A stretch of DNA of 10,528 nt, from NCBI GenBank assembly GCA_021828345.1, contig JAJZJI010000035.1:1-10528 (forward strand), in the 5' to 3' direction. Positions 1-6,820 of the stretch are shown here, in pieces. The stretch is from Microcaldota archaeon. GTDB lineage: Archaea > Micrarchaeota > Micrarchaeia > Micrarchaeales > Micrarchaeaceae. The position numbers and the translations under genes are program-made. How positions within the stretch are numbered: position 1 is the first letter of the stretch; each line of letters opens with the position of its first letter. The notes below the pieces were generated by a model that did no database searches, had not been told where the DNA came from, and was given only the letters and a program-made list of their open reading frames with translations.

Positions 1-785
1 AAGCTCTCATTTGGTATTACGCGTATATCACAGCTAATTCCAATGTCTAACCATACAGTACTTTTGGTATCCCCCTTTACTATTACATTGCTTACATTCT
101 TCATATTTATAAAAAACTCCATTACCTCTTTTGGCTTATTTGATGTAACTAATATGTCAAGATCCCCAATGGTTTCGCGCATACGGCGTGCGGAACCTGC
201 GATCTCAGCCTTTTCAACAAGTTTGCTTTTTAAAAGAGCATCGACCATTTGCTCTCCAACGGGCAGCCCATCTCCTAAAAGTATGCGCCCCTTACTGCTC
301 TCAAGCATCTGTATGCCCTTTAGCATCTGCTCCTCGCTACGTGCTCCAAATTTATCAAGCTCCATTATTTTATGTTTTGCTATGGCCTTCTTTAAATCAT
401 CAATATTTTTTATGTCAAGTTTTTTGTAGAGGATCACAGCCTTTTTCGCTCCAATACCCTCAATTTTTGTAATGCTCTTAAAATCTATTGGATACTTTTT
501 CTTTAGCTCCTCATATTTTCTAAGCCTTCCTGTGCTTAGCAGCTCCTCTATATTTCCAGCTATGCCCTTACCTATGCCCGGCAGCTCCATTAAACCTTTA
601 ACTCCTGATTTTGCATATATCTCAGAAACGCTCTGCTGCAGTGTAGATATTGTAAGCGCAGCAGTTTTATATGCGCGTATTTCAAATCTTGATGTAGGCG
701 TCTCCTCAATGCCGAGCATATTTGCTATCTCCTCAAGTATATCAGAGATCTGGTTATTCTCCATGCCCATCATTATTAGATGCAT
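1..785 (-). CDS. polX: Family X DNA polymerase (PolX), N-terminal part, cut by the left window edge
   Basis: The reverse strand encodes 261 residues of a PolX repair polymerase, which fills short gaps in base excision or break repair. From the ATG at 785, residues about 8-95 form the helix-hairpin-helix 8-kDa domain with ELPGIGKGIAGNIEELL (67-83). A second hairpin lies at ITKIEGIGAKKA (105-116). The nucleotidyltransferase signature GSARRMRETIGDLDILV (197-213) supplies metal ligands D208 and D210, and VKGDTKSTVWL...CDIRV supplies the third acidic residue, D253. The rest of the palm and thumb, and the PHP nuclease domain found in many prokaryotic PolX, would lie left of base 1 and cannot be judged. 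ATG codons at 773, 770 and 764 are alternative starts; 785 is preferred because it lies 8 bases after the upstream stop. It is the last visible gene of a minus-strand operon. A sampled line (661-720) is 43% GC, clearly higher than the upstream gene. Confidence 0.95.
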   Translation of the reverse strand, partial: MHLIMMGMENNQISDILEEIANMLGIEETPTSRFEIRAYKTAALTISTLQQSVSEIYAKSGVKGLMELPGIGKGIAGNIEELLSTGRLRKYEELKKKYPIDFKSITKIEGIGAKKAVILYKKLDIKNIDDLKKAIAKHKIMELDKFGARSEEQMLKGIQMLESSKGRILLGDGLPVGEQMVDALLKSKLVEKAEIAGSARRMRETIGDLDILVTSNKPKEVMEFFINMKNVSNVIVKGDTKSTVWLDIGISCDIRVIPNES

Positions 786-793
786 GATCAGTT

Positions 794-1663
794 CTAAAAT
801 GCTTTCCGTCTTGCCAATTTAAGTATTGAAAAGCCGTTATCACAAAGCGATAGTGCATAGTTGCCAAAAAAATAGCCGCATTTGGTGGAATTTAATTTAT
901 AAGCGCTGCTAATAATACTAATTAAATTGCCATTATCAATTTTATCTAAGGATAAATGCATAGTATAACTATTTGATTTATCTAATGTACATTTTATATC
1001 GCTATTCAAAGATAGAATATTGGGATATTTATATAAATATAAGATCATCTGCATGCCTGTTTTTAATCTATCTAAAGGTACACTAGAGTCTATTTTACTG
1101 CCGGTCAAATTGCTTAAATTATAATTTTTGATCCAACCTAAAGTAATATCATCAATCTTTATTTTTATATCCTCCTTATTTGCAATAATGCTCTCATCTA
1201 AGTGGTCATTATTTTTAATAAATGGGGCGTTAATCTCATAAATATGATTAGTATGTGTTGCAATATTAATTTCGGAAAAATATAATTTTATAGTTGTATG
1301 TTTTTTAACTTCAAACGGTAGCAGTAAGCTACCGTATATACTATTATTAAATTTAGCGTCAAGCTCGTAATCTAAGGTGGATTTTGTTTTCATTGTATTA
1401 AAAGGATTACAATATTTGAAATTTGTGCTATAACTATTAATGCAGCTATTCGTTCTGTAATCTATTCTGTATGCGTATTCCGGCTCTTTTTTAGTCTCAA
1501 TTTTAGCATGCGATTCATTTCCATTTGAAACAAACTCGTTATTTATCGCACACCCTGAAATGGCAGCAGAGACAATAATTGCTGATGATAAACGCATAAG
1601 CTGCGATAAGCGCTTATCTTTTTGGCTATTCCGTTTTTGTTTATTAAATTGCAATTTATGCAC
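794..1663 (-). CDS. Predicted exported lipoprotein, function unknown
   Basis: 289 residues, not recognised as any family. Residues 1-24 are polar and strongly basic, residues 25-37 are hydrophobic (SSAIIVSAAISG), and C38 follows in a lipobox-like ISGC context, so the protein is probably exported and lipid-anchored. The rest is polar and Asn/Lys/Ser-rich, with alternating hydrophobic stretches suggesting beta strands and five further Cys (74, 85, 225, 262, 274) that could form disulfides outside the cell. The longest reading starts at GTG 1663, abutting the TAG of the upstream gene. TTG at 1654 is an attractive alternative because AGGTG then sits 6 bases before it, as in nrdB. The stop is 8 bases before polX, so the two are very likely co-transcribed. 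A sampled line (1141-1200) is only 25% GC against 43% in polX, suggesting faster evolution or separate acquisition. The signal is also compatible with a simple N-terminal membrane anchor. Confidence 0.75.
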   Translation of the reverse strand: MHKLQFNKQKRNSQKDKRLSQLMRLSSAIIVSAAISGCAINNEFVSNGNESHAKIETKKEPEYAYRIDYRTNSCINSYSTNFKYCNPFNTMKTKSTLDYELDAKFNNSIYGSLLLPFEVKKHTTIKLYFSEINIATHTNHIYEINAPFIKNNDHLDESIIANKEDIKIKIDDITLGWIKNYNLSNLTGSKIDSSVPLDRLKTGMQMILYLYKYPNILSLNSDIKCTLDKSNSYTMHLSLDKIDNGNLISIISSAYKLNSTKCGYFFGNYALSLCDNGFSILKLARRKAF

Positions 1664-1665
1664 CT
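1661..1665 (-). promoter_or_regulatory. Shine-Dalgarno site AGGTG overlapping the upstream stop
   Basis: On the minus strand the TAG stop at 1666-1664 runs into GTG, making TAGGTG. AGGTG followed by six bases and then TTG (1654-1652) matches the nrdB arrangement (AGGTG, six bases, ATG). This favours TTG 1654 over GTG 1663 as the lipoprotein start, but does not prove it. Confidence 0.45.
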
Positions 1666-2197
1666 ATTTTCCAAATAATTTTTTTTCTAAAAATTGTATT
1701 ATAGTCTTATTATAATCCATTTTCAATTCATTCAAAATATAATCTGACACTTCATATGTACTTGTAGGCGCATGCATTGCAACACTTCCAAGCCACATCT
1801 CTCCAAATTCATTCTTCGTTGTTAAAAAATTATTTATTAATGGTACTGGATTAACTCCATAAATTAGTATCACCATATGTGCTATATTATTAGCTAAGTG
1901 CTCATTTGAAAAAATATTTTGGCCTATAATACTATCCGTTCTCAAAAAATGCCCAATATCCTCGTTTATTTTCACAGTGCTATCTTTAGACATTTTTTTC
2001 ATATCGAATTTGGATATATATTTATGGAATGTGCCCATAACCTCCATATTATTGGTTTTGCAAAACGCAACAAGATCATTGCAAAATTTAGTCCATCCAT
2101 TAATATTGAGGTGATCATCAGGCATTAATGCGATTGCGGCAATACCTCGTGTACTGTTTTTATTATTTTCATTTTTTTGAAATTTATTATTTGTCAT
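1664..2197 (-). CDS. Hypothetical protein, first gene of the polX operon
   Basis: 177 residues, not recognised. The first 17 residues are Asn/Lys-rich and probably disordered. From about residue 18 (RGIAAIALMPDD) the sequence looks like a soluble mixed alpha/beta domain, with aromatic and Met-rich patches such as GEMWLGSVAMHAP (133-145) and a helical, basic C-terminus. There is no signal peptide, no membrane segment and no nucleotide- or metal-binding motif I can name. The ATG at 2197 is preferred because a TATA-like box about 23 bases upstream predicts a transcript starting at or beside it. The TAG stop directly touches the GTG of the next gene, so translation is probably coupled. It heads the unit hypothetical - lipoprotein - PolX; the neighbours suggest only co-expression, not a role. 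Confidence 0.7.
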   Translation of the reverse strand: MTNNKFQKNENNKNSTRGIAAIALMPDDHLNINGWTKFCNDLVAFCKTNNMEVMGTFHKYISKFDMKKMSKDSTVKINEDIGHFLRTDSIIGQNIFSNEHLANNIAHMVILIYGVNPVPLINNFLTTKNEFGEMWLGSVAMHAPTSTYEVSDYILNELKMDYNKTIIQFLEKKLFGK

Positions 2198-2214
2198 ATC
2201 ATCATCAAACTATT

Positions 2215-2224
2215 CTATTATACA
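2215..2224 (-). promoter_or_regulatory. TATA-like box for the minus-strand polX operon
   Basis: The minus strand reads TGTATAATAG here, centred about 23 bases before the ATG at 2197. Archaeal transcription starts about 25 bases after the box, so the message would be leaderless or nearly so. No SD-like sequence precedes the ATG, which agrees. Confidence 0.45.
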
Positions 2225-2281
2225 GGGCGTTATCTATGTAGAAGAAGATATTTATGTCTATTCACCAAAGGAACTCACAAA

Positions 2282-2289
2282 TTTAAATA
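2282..2289 (+). promoter_or_regulatory. TATA box for the six-helix membrane protein gene
   Basis: TTTAAATA, a near-ideal archaeal TATA box, 38 bases before the ATG at 2320. The predicted start point near 2312 leaves a leader of less than 10 bases. Together with the minus-strand box at 2215-2224, the interval 2198-2319 is a divergent promoter region. Confidence 0.55.
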
Positions 2290-2319
2290 CTTTTCTATTG
2301 AGTTATAGCATGTGAATGG

Positions 2320-2976
2320 ATGGTAGTATCTGTTAATTTGTTAAGTGGGGCTGTACCACTTAATCTCATATTGTTTGCTATATTAATCATAAGTATTGCA
2401 GAATATATACGCATAAAATATGTAAAGATAGAGGAGACTGACGAGGTAAATAATGCCTTTAGCTATCTTATACTAGTGATAGGCTTATACTTTGTGGTAT
2501 ACGGAATGATCTCATTAATAAATACGGATTCCGCTTTGAGCAATATATCCTATGCAACTACCTCTAACTTAGATCAGGCGATGGTTGTCCCAACAACAAT
2601 AATAGGCATTCTTGCGGTTATAATTGCTGTGGTTAAGATAAAGAGCAACGATACAATGGAGAATAGCTTTATAGGAATACCAGCATTTCTTGTTGGAATG
2701 TATGGTGTGTTTTATAGCGCTGGCATGTTTAGTTATTCTTCGCAGAACAGTCTTATACTAATACTACTCGAATCTGTATTCTTAGTTGGTGGAATGGCTG
2801 GTATGTTATCTATGGTTCTTATTGCAAAGAAACGTAAGGGTATGGCGATGATAATATTTGTCCTTCTTGTAATAACTGCGATATTATCTATATTCATAGG
2901 CATGTACTCTGTATATCTTGGAAGTGGATACATATGGCATACAAGTCCATTCCCTTCCCCATTGCAAGTTTTATAG
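2320..2976 (+). CDS. Six-helix integral membrane protein with internal duplication (DUF981-like?)
   Basis: 218 residues, strongly hydrophobic. Six predicted membrane helices lie at about 12-32, 46-68, 88-106, 116-138, 144-169 and 175-199, with a basic loop AKKRKG (169-174) after helix 5 that would face the cytoplasm. Helices 2 and 4 look alike: NAF...VIGLYFVVYG (46-62) and NSF...LVGMYGVFYS (115-133) share N-x-F and G-(L/M)-Y with similar spacing, pointing to an old tandem duplication. Length, helix number and the GLY/GMY helices recall the archaeal DUF981 membrane family, but I cannot confirm membership. No transporter or enzyme motif is visible. The start at 2320 fits the TATA box at 2282. 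T-rich sequence after the stop suggests it is transcribed alone. Confidence 0.8.
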   Translation: MVVSVNLLSGAVPLNLILFAILIISIAEYIRIKYVKIEETDEVNNAFSYLILVIGLYFVVYGMISLINTDSALSNISYATTSNLDQAMVVPTTIIGILAVIIAVVKIKSNDTMENSFIGIPAFLVGMYGVFYSAGMFSYSSQNSLILILLESVFLVGGMAGMLSMVLIAKKRKGMAMIIFVLLVITAILSIFIGMYSVYLGSGYIWHTSPFPSPLQVL

Positions 2977-2977
2977 T

Positions 2978-3014
2978 AAATTTTACGTAAATTTCTTCTT
3001 TTAATTATTTTTCG
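2978..3014 (+). terminator. Probable T-rich terminator
   Basis: Just after the TAG at 2974-2976 there is a 10-base palindrome TTTACGTAAA (2982-2991), followed by a pyrimidine/T-rich run with several groups of T. Archaeal termination depends mainly on T-runs, so this is a plausible end for the membrane protein message. Confidence 0.45.
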
Positions 3015-3065
3015 TTATCATAATTAATGGATATGTTACCTACATCTGCGCCACGTTGCAGGAAA

Positions 3066-3080
3066 AGTATATATATTATA
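3066..3080 (+). promoter_or_regulatory. TATA-like promoter for the small orphan genes
   Basis: An extended A/T stretch (AGTATATATATTATA) preceded by purines GGAAA, as in a TFB-recognition element. It lies 20-33 bases before the ATG at 3099, so the transcript would be leaderless or nearly so. Confidence 0.45.
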
Positions 3081-3098
3081 TCGATATAATTTAGGATT

Positions 3099-3290
3099 AT
3101 GAACAAAAAATTTATACCAATTGGTTCAAATGACAAGTCATCTAAGAAGACAACTTCAGATACTCCAGAGTTTCCTAGAGAGGTGCCATTGCGTAGAAAT
3201 ACTCCAGAGGAATCACTAGATGATGTGTATAGTGGTGTTGAATCATTTGAAGTTGATCCAAGAACTGTTATATATCCAGATACCGATTAG
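3099..3290 (+). CDS. Small polar orphan protein (63 residues)
   Basis: 63 residues, unrecognised. The composition is almost entirely polar (Ser, Thr, Lys, Asp, Glu, Pro) with no hydrophobic core, so it is probably intrinsically disordered. The first half is basic (MNKKF, KSSKK, PLRRN) and the second half acidic (EESLDDVYSGVESFEVD), ending in VIYPDTD. Support for it being real: its own TATA-like box at proper distance, and a second short frame of similar character starting 8 bases after its stop. The ATG at 3099 is the only reasonable start. It could bind a partner or nucleic acid through its charged halves, but nothing in the sequence shows that. Confidence 0.55.
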   Translation: MNKKFIPIGSNDKSSKKTTSDTPEFPREVPLRRNTPEESLDDVYSGVESFEVDPRTVIYPDTD

Positions 3291-3298
3291 TTGATTAA

Positions 3299-3520
3299 AT
3301 GGTAACAAAAAAAACTAGCTCTAATTATAAGAGCATGATAAGAAGAGAGCAGTCAGATGAGAAAGGATCAAAGAAAGCGTCTGATACGAAAAATAACAAT
3401 TCAAGACAAAAGTTAAGCCCAAAGGCCGAAACACAGTCGATGCAAAGATATATTGGTGGAGATAGTTCTGTATCACCGATTAATTGGTTATACGATCCCT
3501 CAGATACATTACTTTTATAG
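3299..3520 (+). CDS. Small Lys/Ser-rich orphan protein (73 residues)
   Basis: 73 residues, unrecognised. About the first 50 residues are Lys/Ser/Asn/Gln-rich and surely disordered. The last 20 contain the only hydrophobic and aromatic patch, SPINWLYDPSDTLLL (59-73), which looks like a short binding motif or peptide tail. It begins 8 bases after the preceding small gene, without an obvious independent promoter, so the two probably share a message. Both small proteins end in an Asp/Pro-containing segment (VDPRTVIYPDTD and YDPSDTLLL), a weak hint of a shared partner or common origin. No signal peptide or membrane segment. Coding status rests on an uninterrupted frame, position and composition only. 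Confidence 0.5.
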   Translation: MVTKKTSSNYKSMIRREQSDEKGSKKASDTKNNNSRQKLSPKAETQSMQRYIGGDSSVSPINWLYDPSDTLLL

Positions 3521-3562
3521 TGATTTAACTATACCCTATACAAGCAATTTGAAATTGGTAAT

Positions 3563-3820
3563 ATGGATAGGCTAGAGCGGAGCGCCATAAAAAATTTTAA
3601 GCGCAATAAAATCAATAATATTAGAATACTGCGTAGGGATATAACTTCTATTTTTATTGGAACATTAGCCACTGATATGACTTTTGATATCGCTACAAAT
3701 TCAAGATTTTTATCTATTGAAAATGCAGGGATAATACTAGGCTCTGTGCTTTTAGGTACCGGAATATTTTATACTGGAAAATTTTGTGCTACAGAATACA
3801 AAAAATTCAAAAGAAAATAA
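3563..3820 (+). CDS. Small two-helix membrane protein, unknown
   Basis: 85 residues, unrecognised. A strongly basic N-terminus (residues 1-26, many Lys and Arg) is followed by a moderately hydrophobic segment at about 27-45 (SIFIGTLATDMTF) and a clear membrane helix at about 54-73 (NAGIILGSVLLGTGIFY), then a basic tail KFKRK. The positive-inside rule suggests a hairpin with both ends in the cytoplasm. The first segment is marginal, so a single-span protein is possible. It lies 42 bases after the previous small gene on the same strand and could belong to the same transcript. No SD is clear; TTGGTAAT just before the ATG is at best weak. No functional motif is visible. Confidence 0.6.
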   Translation: MDRLERSAIKNFKRNKINNIRILRRDITSIFIGTLATDMTFDIATNSRFLSIENAGIILGSVLLGTGIFYTGKFCATEYKKFKRK

Positions 3821-3910
3821 GCCTATATTTATTTCGAGTGCAAAAAAAGTATATTATTTATATGCGATTGCTTTTAGAAATTAATAATCTTCAATGCAAT
3901 CTAAGAATGC

Positions 3911-3918
3911 TTTAAATA
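3911..3918 (+). promoter_or_regulatory. TATA box of the nrdAB operon
   Basis: TTTAAATA, identical to the box at 2282-2289, 42 bases before the nrdA ATG. Transcription would start near 3940, giving a leader of about 10-14 bases that just includes the SD. A second A/T-rich stretch at 3849-3863 (GTATATTATTTATAT) could be an alternative promoter. No NrdR-type paired boxes were seen. Confidence 0.55.
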
Positions 3919-3941
3919 TGTTTTTTTTGTTATCCATAACT

Positions 3942-3949
3942 AAGGGGGT
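3942..3949 (+). promoter_or_regulatory. Shine-Dalgarno site of nrdA
   Basis: AAGGGGGT, only 3 bases before the ATG at 3953; a purine-rich match to the archaeal anti-SD with unusually tight spacing. It supports ATG 3953 as the start. The overlapping ATG at 3957 is in a different frame. Confidence 0.6.
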
Positions 3950-3952
3950 ATA

Positions 3953-6811
3953 ATGGATGGCGATAAAAGCACGACGGAATTTTTTAAGAGTGTAAAAAAG
4001 AGGGACGGCTCGATAGTTGATTTTGATATTAATAAGGTATCTAGCGCGATAAGAAAGGCGGTTATGTCAACTAGGGGCAATACTGAAAATATAAACATAG
4101 AAAATATAACCGAGCAGGTATTAAAATCAATTTCTTCACGTTATTCTTCATATAAAATACCTGATGTCGAAGGTCTACAGGATATAGTAGAAACGACATT
4201 AATGTCTGTTGGTTTATATGATGTGGCAAAATCCTATATACTCTATCGTGATAGGCGCAGAAGCATCAGAGAATCAAAAAAATTAGGCATAATAGAAAAG
4301 ATATCAAATGGACAGATAAGTATAATAAAAAGAGATAATAGAAAGGAGGTATTTAGCGAAGCAAAATTGAAACGCTTTATCTCAAGGGTTTGTCTTGGCT
4401 ATGAAGGTGTTGTAGATGTGGATCGTATAACAAAGCAATGCGAACTGGGTATATATAATGAAATAAAAAGTAAGGACCTTTCAAATTTAATGATACTATC
4501 TCTAAAGCAGTTTATAGAGGAGGATCCAATACCATATGCCGTTATAACATCAAGACTGTTTATATACTCCTTATATAAAGATGTGATAAAATCAAAGTTC
4601 GATAGTGTTACGATAAAAGATGCGTATAAAAATGCATTTAAAGATTCCATAAATAAGGGCGTTTCACTTGGCATTCTATCAAAAGAGATGTTAAAATTTG
4701 ATTTAGATAAAATCTCTAGTGCGCTTGCAATGGATCGTGATGAGATAATAGCATATAGGGGCCTTCAAATACTATATGATAGATATTTTATAAAGGATTC
4801 AAATACGCAAGAGGTATTGGAACTACCTCAATATTTCTGGATGCGCGTCGCAATGGGTCTTGCAATAAACGAGAAGGACCCAGAGTCGCGTGCAATAGAA
4901 TTCTATAATATGCTATCTACTTTAAGATTTGTCAGTTCAACACCTACACTATTTCATTCTGGTTTTGTGCATTCGCAGCTTAGCTCTTGTTATCTTACTA
5001 CAGTAGAAGATGATCTTTCACACATATTCAAATCGATAGCTGATAATGCTCAATTAGAAAAATGGTCTGGAGGATTAGGTAATGATTGGACCAATATTCG
5101 AGCAACAGGGGCGCATATAAAAAGCACTCATGTCGAAAGCCAGGGTGTAATCCCATTTCTTAAAATAGCAAATGATACAACGCTTGCAATAAATAGGAGC
5201 GGTAAGAGGCGTGGCGCTACATGCGCGTATTTAGAGGTATGGCATGCGGACATATTGGATTTTATAGATCTCAGAAGAAATACGGGTGATGAGCGCAGAA
5301 GGACGCATGACATGGACACTGCAAGCTGGATTCCGGATCTATTTATGAAACGTGTAATAGAGGATAAGGAATGGACATTATTCTCTCCAAATGAGGTCTC
5401 AGATCTACATCATATATATGGTAAAAAGTTTGAGGAGCGTTATATTGAATATGAGCGCATGGCAGCGGATAATAAAATAAAGATAGCACGAAAGATACAG
5501 GCGCGTGATTTATGGCGTAGGATAATAACCTCACTATTTGAGACCGGCCACCCATGGATTGTGTTTAAAGATCCATCAAATATAAGATCTCCACAGGATC
5601 ATGTTGGGGTAGTGCATAGCTCTAATTTGTGTACTGAAATAACGCTTAATACTTCAAAGGATGAGACTGCAGTATGTAATTTGGGATCTATAAATCTCTC
5701 TAAGCACATAAAGAATGGTGAACTTGATTTACAAATGCTTAAAGAGACTGCCAGTATAGCAATGCGCATGCTAGATAATGTGATAGATATAAACTTCTAT
5801 CCTACTATAGAGTCAAAGACCTCTAATATGCGTCACAGACCTGTAGGTCTTGGAATAATGGGCTATCATGATGCGTTATATCAGATGAATATAAACTTTG
5901 ATTCGAATAAAGCGCTAGAATTTGCCGATTATAGTATGGAAGCAATATCCTATTATGCAATACTCGCATCTACAAAGCTTGCAGCTGAGCGTGGATCCTA
6001 CAGCACATTTAATGGCTCTAAATGGGACAGAGGTATACTGCCAATAGATACGATCAATCTTTTAGGTGAGGAGCGTGGCATGCCAATAGAAATAGATATG
6101 AGCGCACGAATGGACTGGTCAATTGTGCGCAATGCTATAAAAACAAGCGGCATGAGAAATTCTAATTGTCTTGCAATTGCTCCAACTGCGACAATCTCAA
6201 ATATTGCTGAGTGTTTTCCATCTATTGAACCCGTATATAATAACCTGTATGTAAAATCAAATATGAGTGGCGAGTTTACTATAATAAATCAGTATTTAGT
6301 ACAGGATTTGAAACTTCATGGGTTGTGGAACAGAACGATATTGAATAAGATAAAGGAGAATGACGGAAGCATACAATCAATATCACTTATACCAAAAGAG
6401 ATAAGGGATAAATATAAGACCGCATTTGAAATAGACCCAGAGTGGGTAATAAAGGCAGCTGCAAGGCGCGGTAAATGGATAGATCAGAGCCAATCCCTAA
6501 ATATATTCACTAAAACAATATCCGGCAAGCATATCTCTGATACGTATATCAATGCGTGGAGGATGGGTATAAAGACCACTTATTATTTAAGAACGGAGGC
6601 TGCGTCATCTATTGAAAAGAGTACGATAGATATAAACAATACTATAATTGAGTCTGATGGCACTCAGAAAAAGATTGAGGTGTCTGAGATTAATAACGGT
6701 ACGAGTGTGCAATTGCAGCAGGAGCAGATATCTACGCAATCAGATCCCAAGTTTTGTAACATAAAAGGACGTGAGCTTGCGGATGGAGAGGTATGCGAAT
6801 CCTGTCAATAG
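3953..6811 (+). CDS. nrdA: Class I ribonucleoside-diphosphate reductase, large (alpha/R1) subunit
   Basis: 952 residues. It reduces ribonucleoside diphosphates to deoxyribonucleotides in the cytoplasm, using a radical delivered by NrdB. Two ATP-cone domains lie at the N-terminus (about 12-100, KKRDGSIVDFD; and about 113-208, IKRDNRKEVFSEAKL), giving allosteric activity control. The barrel carries the catalytic set: C346 (SSCYL) and C575 (AVCNLGS) as the redox pair, N558-x-C560-x-E562 (NLCTE) with the thiyl cysteine, and Y877-Y878 (KTTYYLRT) in the radical path. C948-ESC-951 is the C-terminal shuttle for thioredoxin-type reductants. All essential residues are present and no intein interrupts the gene. 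It is longer than E. coli NrdA (about 760) because of the second cone, as in Chlamydia-type enzymes. nrdB follows after 9 bases with overlapping translation signals, so they form one operon under the promoter at 3911. Confidence 0.97.
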   Translation: MDGDKSTTEFFKSVKKRDGSIVDFDINKVSSAIRKAVMSTRGNTENINIENITEQVLKSISSRYSSYKIPDVEGLQDIVETTLMSVGLYDVAKSYILYRDRRRSIRESKKLGIIEKISNGQISIIKRDNRKEVFSEAKLKRFISRVCLGYEGVVDVDRITKQCELGIYNEIKSKDLSNLMILSLKQFIEEDPIPYAVITSRLFIYSLYKDVIKSKFDSVTIKDAYKNAFKDSINKGVSLGILSKEMLKFDLDKISSALAMDRDEIIAYRGLQILYDRYFIKDSNTQEVLELPQYFWMRVAMGLAINEKDPESRAIEFYNMLSTLRFVSSTPTLFHSGFVHSQLSSCYLTTVEDDLSHIFKSIADNAQLEKWSGGLGNDWTNIRATGAHIKSTHVESQGVIPFLKIANDTTLAINRSGKRRGATCAYLEVWHADILDFIDLRRNTGDERRRTHDMDTASWIPDLFMKRVIEDKEWTLFSPNEVSDLHHIYGKKFEERYIEYERMAADNKIKIARKIQARDLWRRIITSLFETGHPWIVFKDPSNIRSPQDHVGVVHSSNLCTEITLNTSKDETAVCNLGSINLSKHIKNGELDLQMLKETASIAMRMLDNVIDINFYPTIESKTSNMRHRPVGLGIMGYHDALYQMNINFDSNKALEFADYSMEAISYYAILASTKLAAERGSYSTFNGSKWDRGILPIDTINLLGEERGMPIEIDMSARMDWSIVRNAIKTSGMRNSNCLAIAPTATISNIAECFPSIEPVYNNLYVKSNMSGEFTIINQYLVQDLKLHGLWNRTILNKIKENDGSIQSISLIPKEIRDKYKTAFEIDPEWVIKAAARRGKWIDQSQSLNIFTKTISGKHISDTYINAWRMGIKTTYYLRTEAASSIEKSTIDINNTIIESDGTQKKIEVSEINNGTSVQLQQEQISTQSDPKFCNIKGRELADGEVCESCQ

Positions 6812-6814
6812 GTG
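6810..6814 (+). promoter_or_regulatory. Shine-Dalgarno site of nrdB overlapping the nrdA stop
   Basis: AGGTG begins inside the nrdA TAG (6809-6811) and ends six bases before the nrdB ATG. It is a good match to the archaeal GGTG core and implies coupled translation of the two subunits. Confidence 0.7.
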
Positions 6815-6820
6815 TAAAGA

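Noticed and set aside
43..822. Three overlapping open frames on the plus strand
   Set aside because: They lie opposite the PolX gene, whose minus-strand translation has strong motifs; the plus-strand products are low-information Ser/Leu-rich shadows.
3821..3952. NrdR operator boxes before nrdA
   Set aside because: No pair of NrdR-like boxes is present; the region holds only A/T-rich promoter elements and the SD.
3953..6811. Intein in nrdA
   Set aside because: Archaeal reductases often carry inteins, but here the sequence around C346, C560 and C575 runs without insertion.
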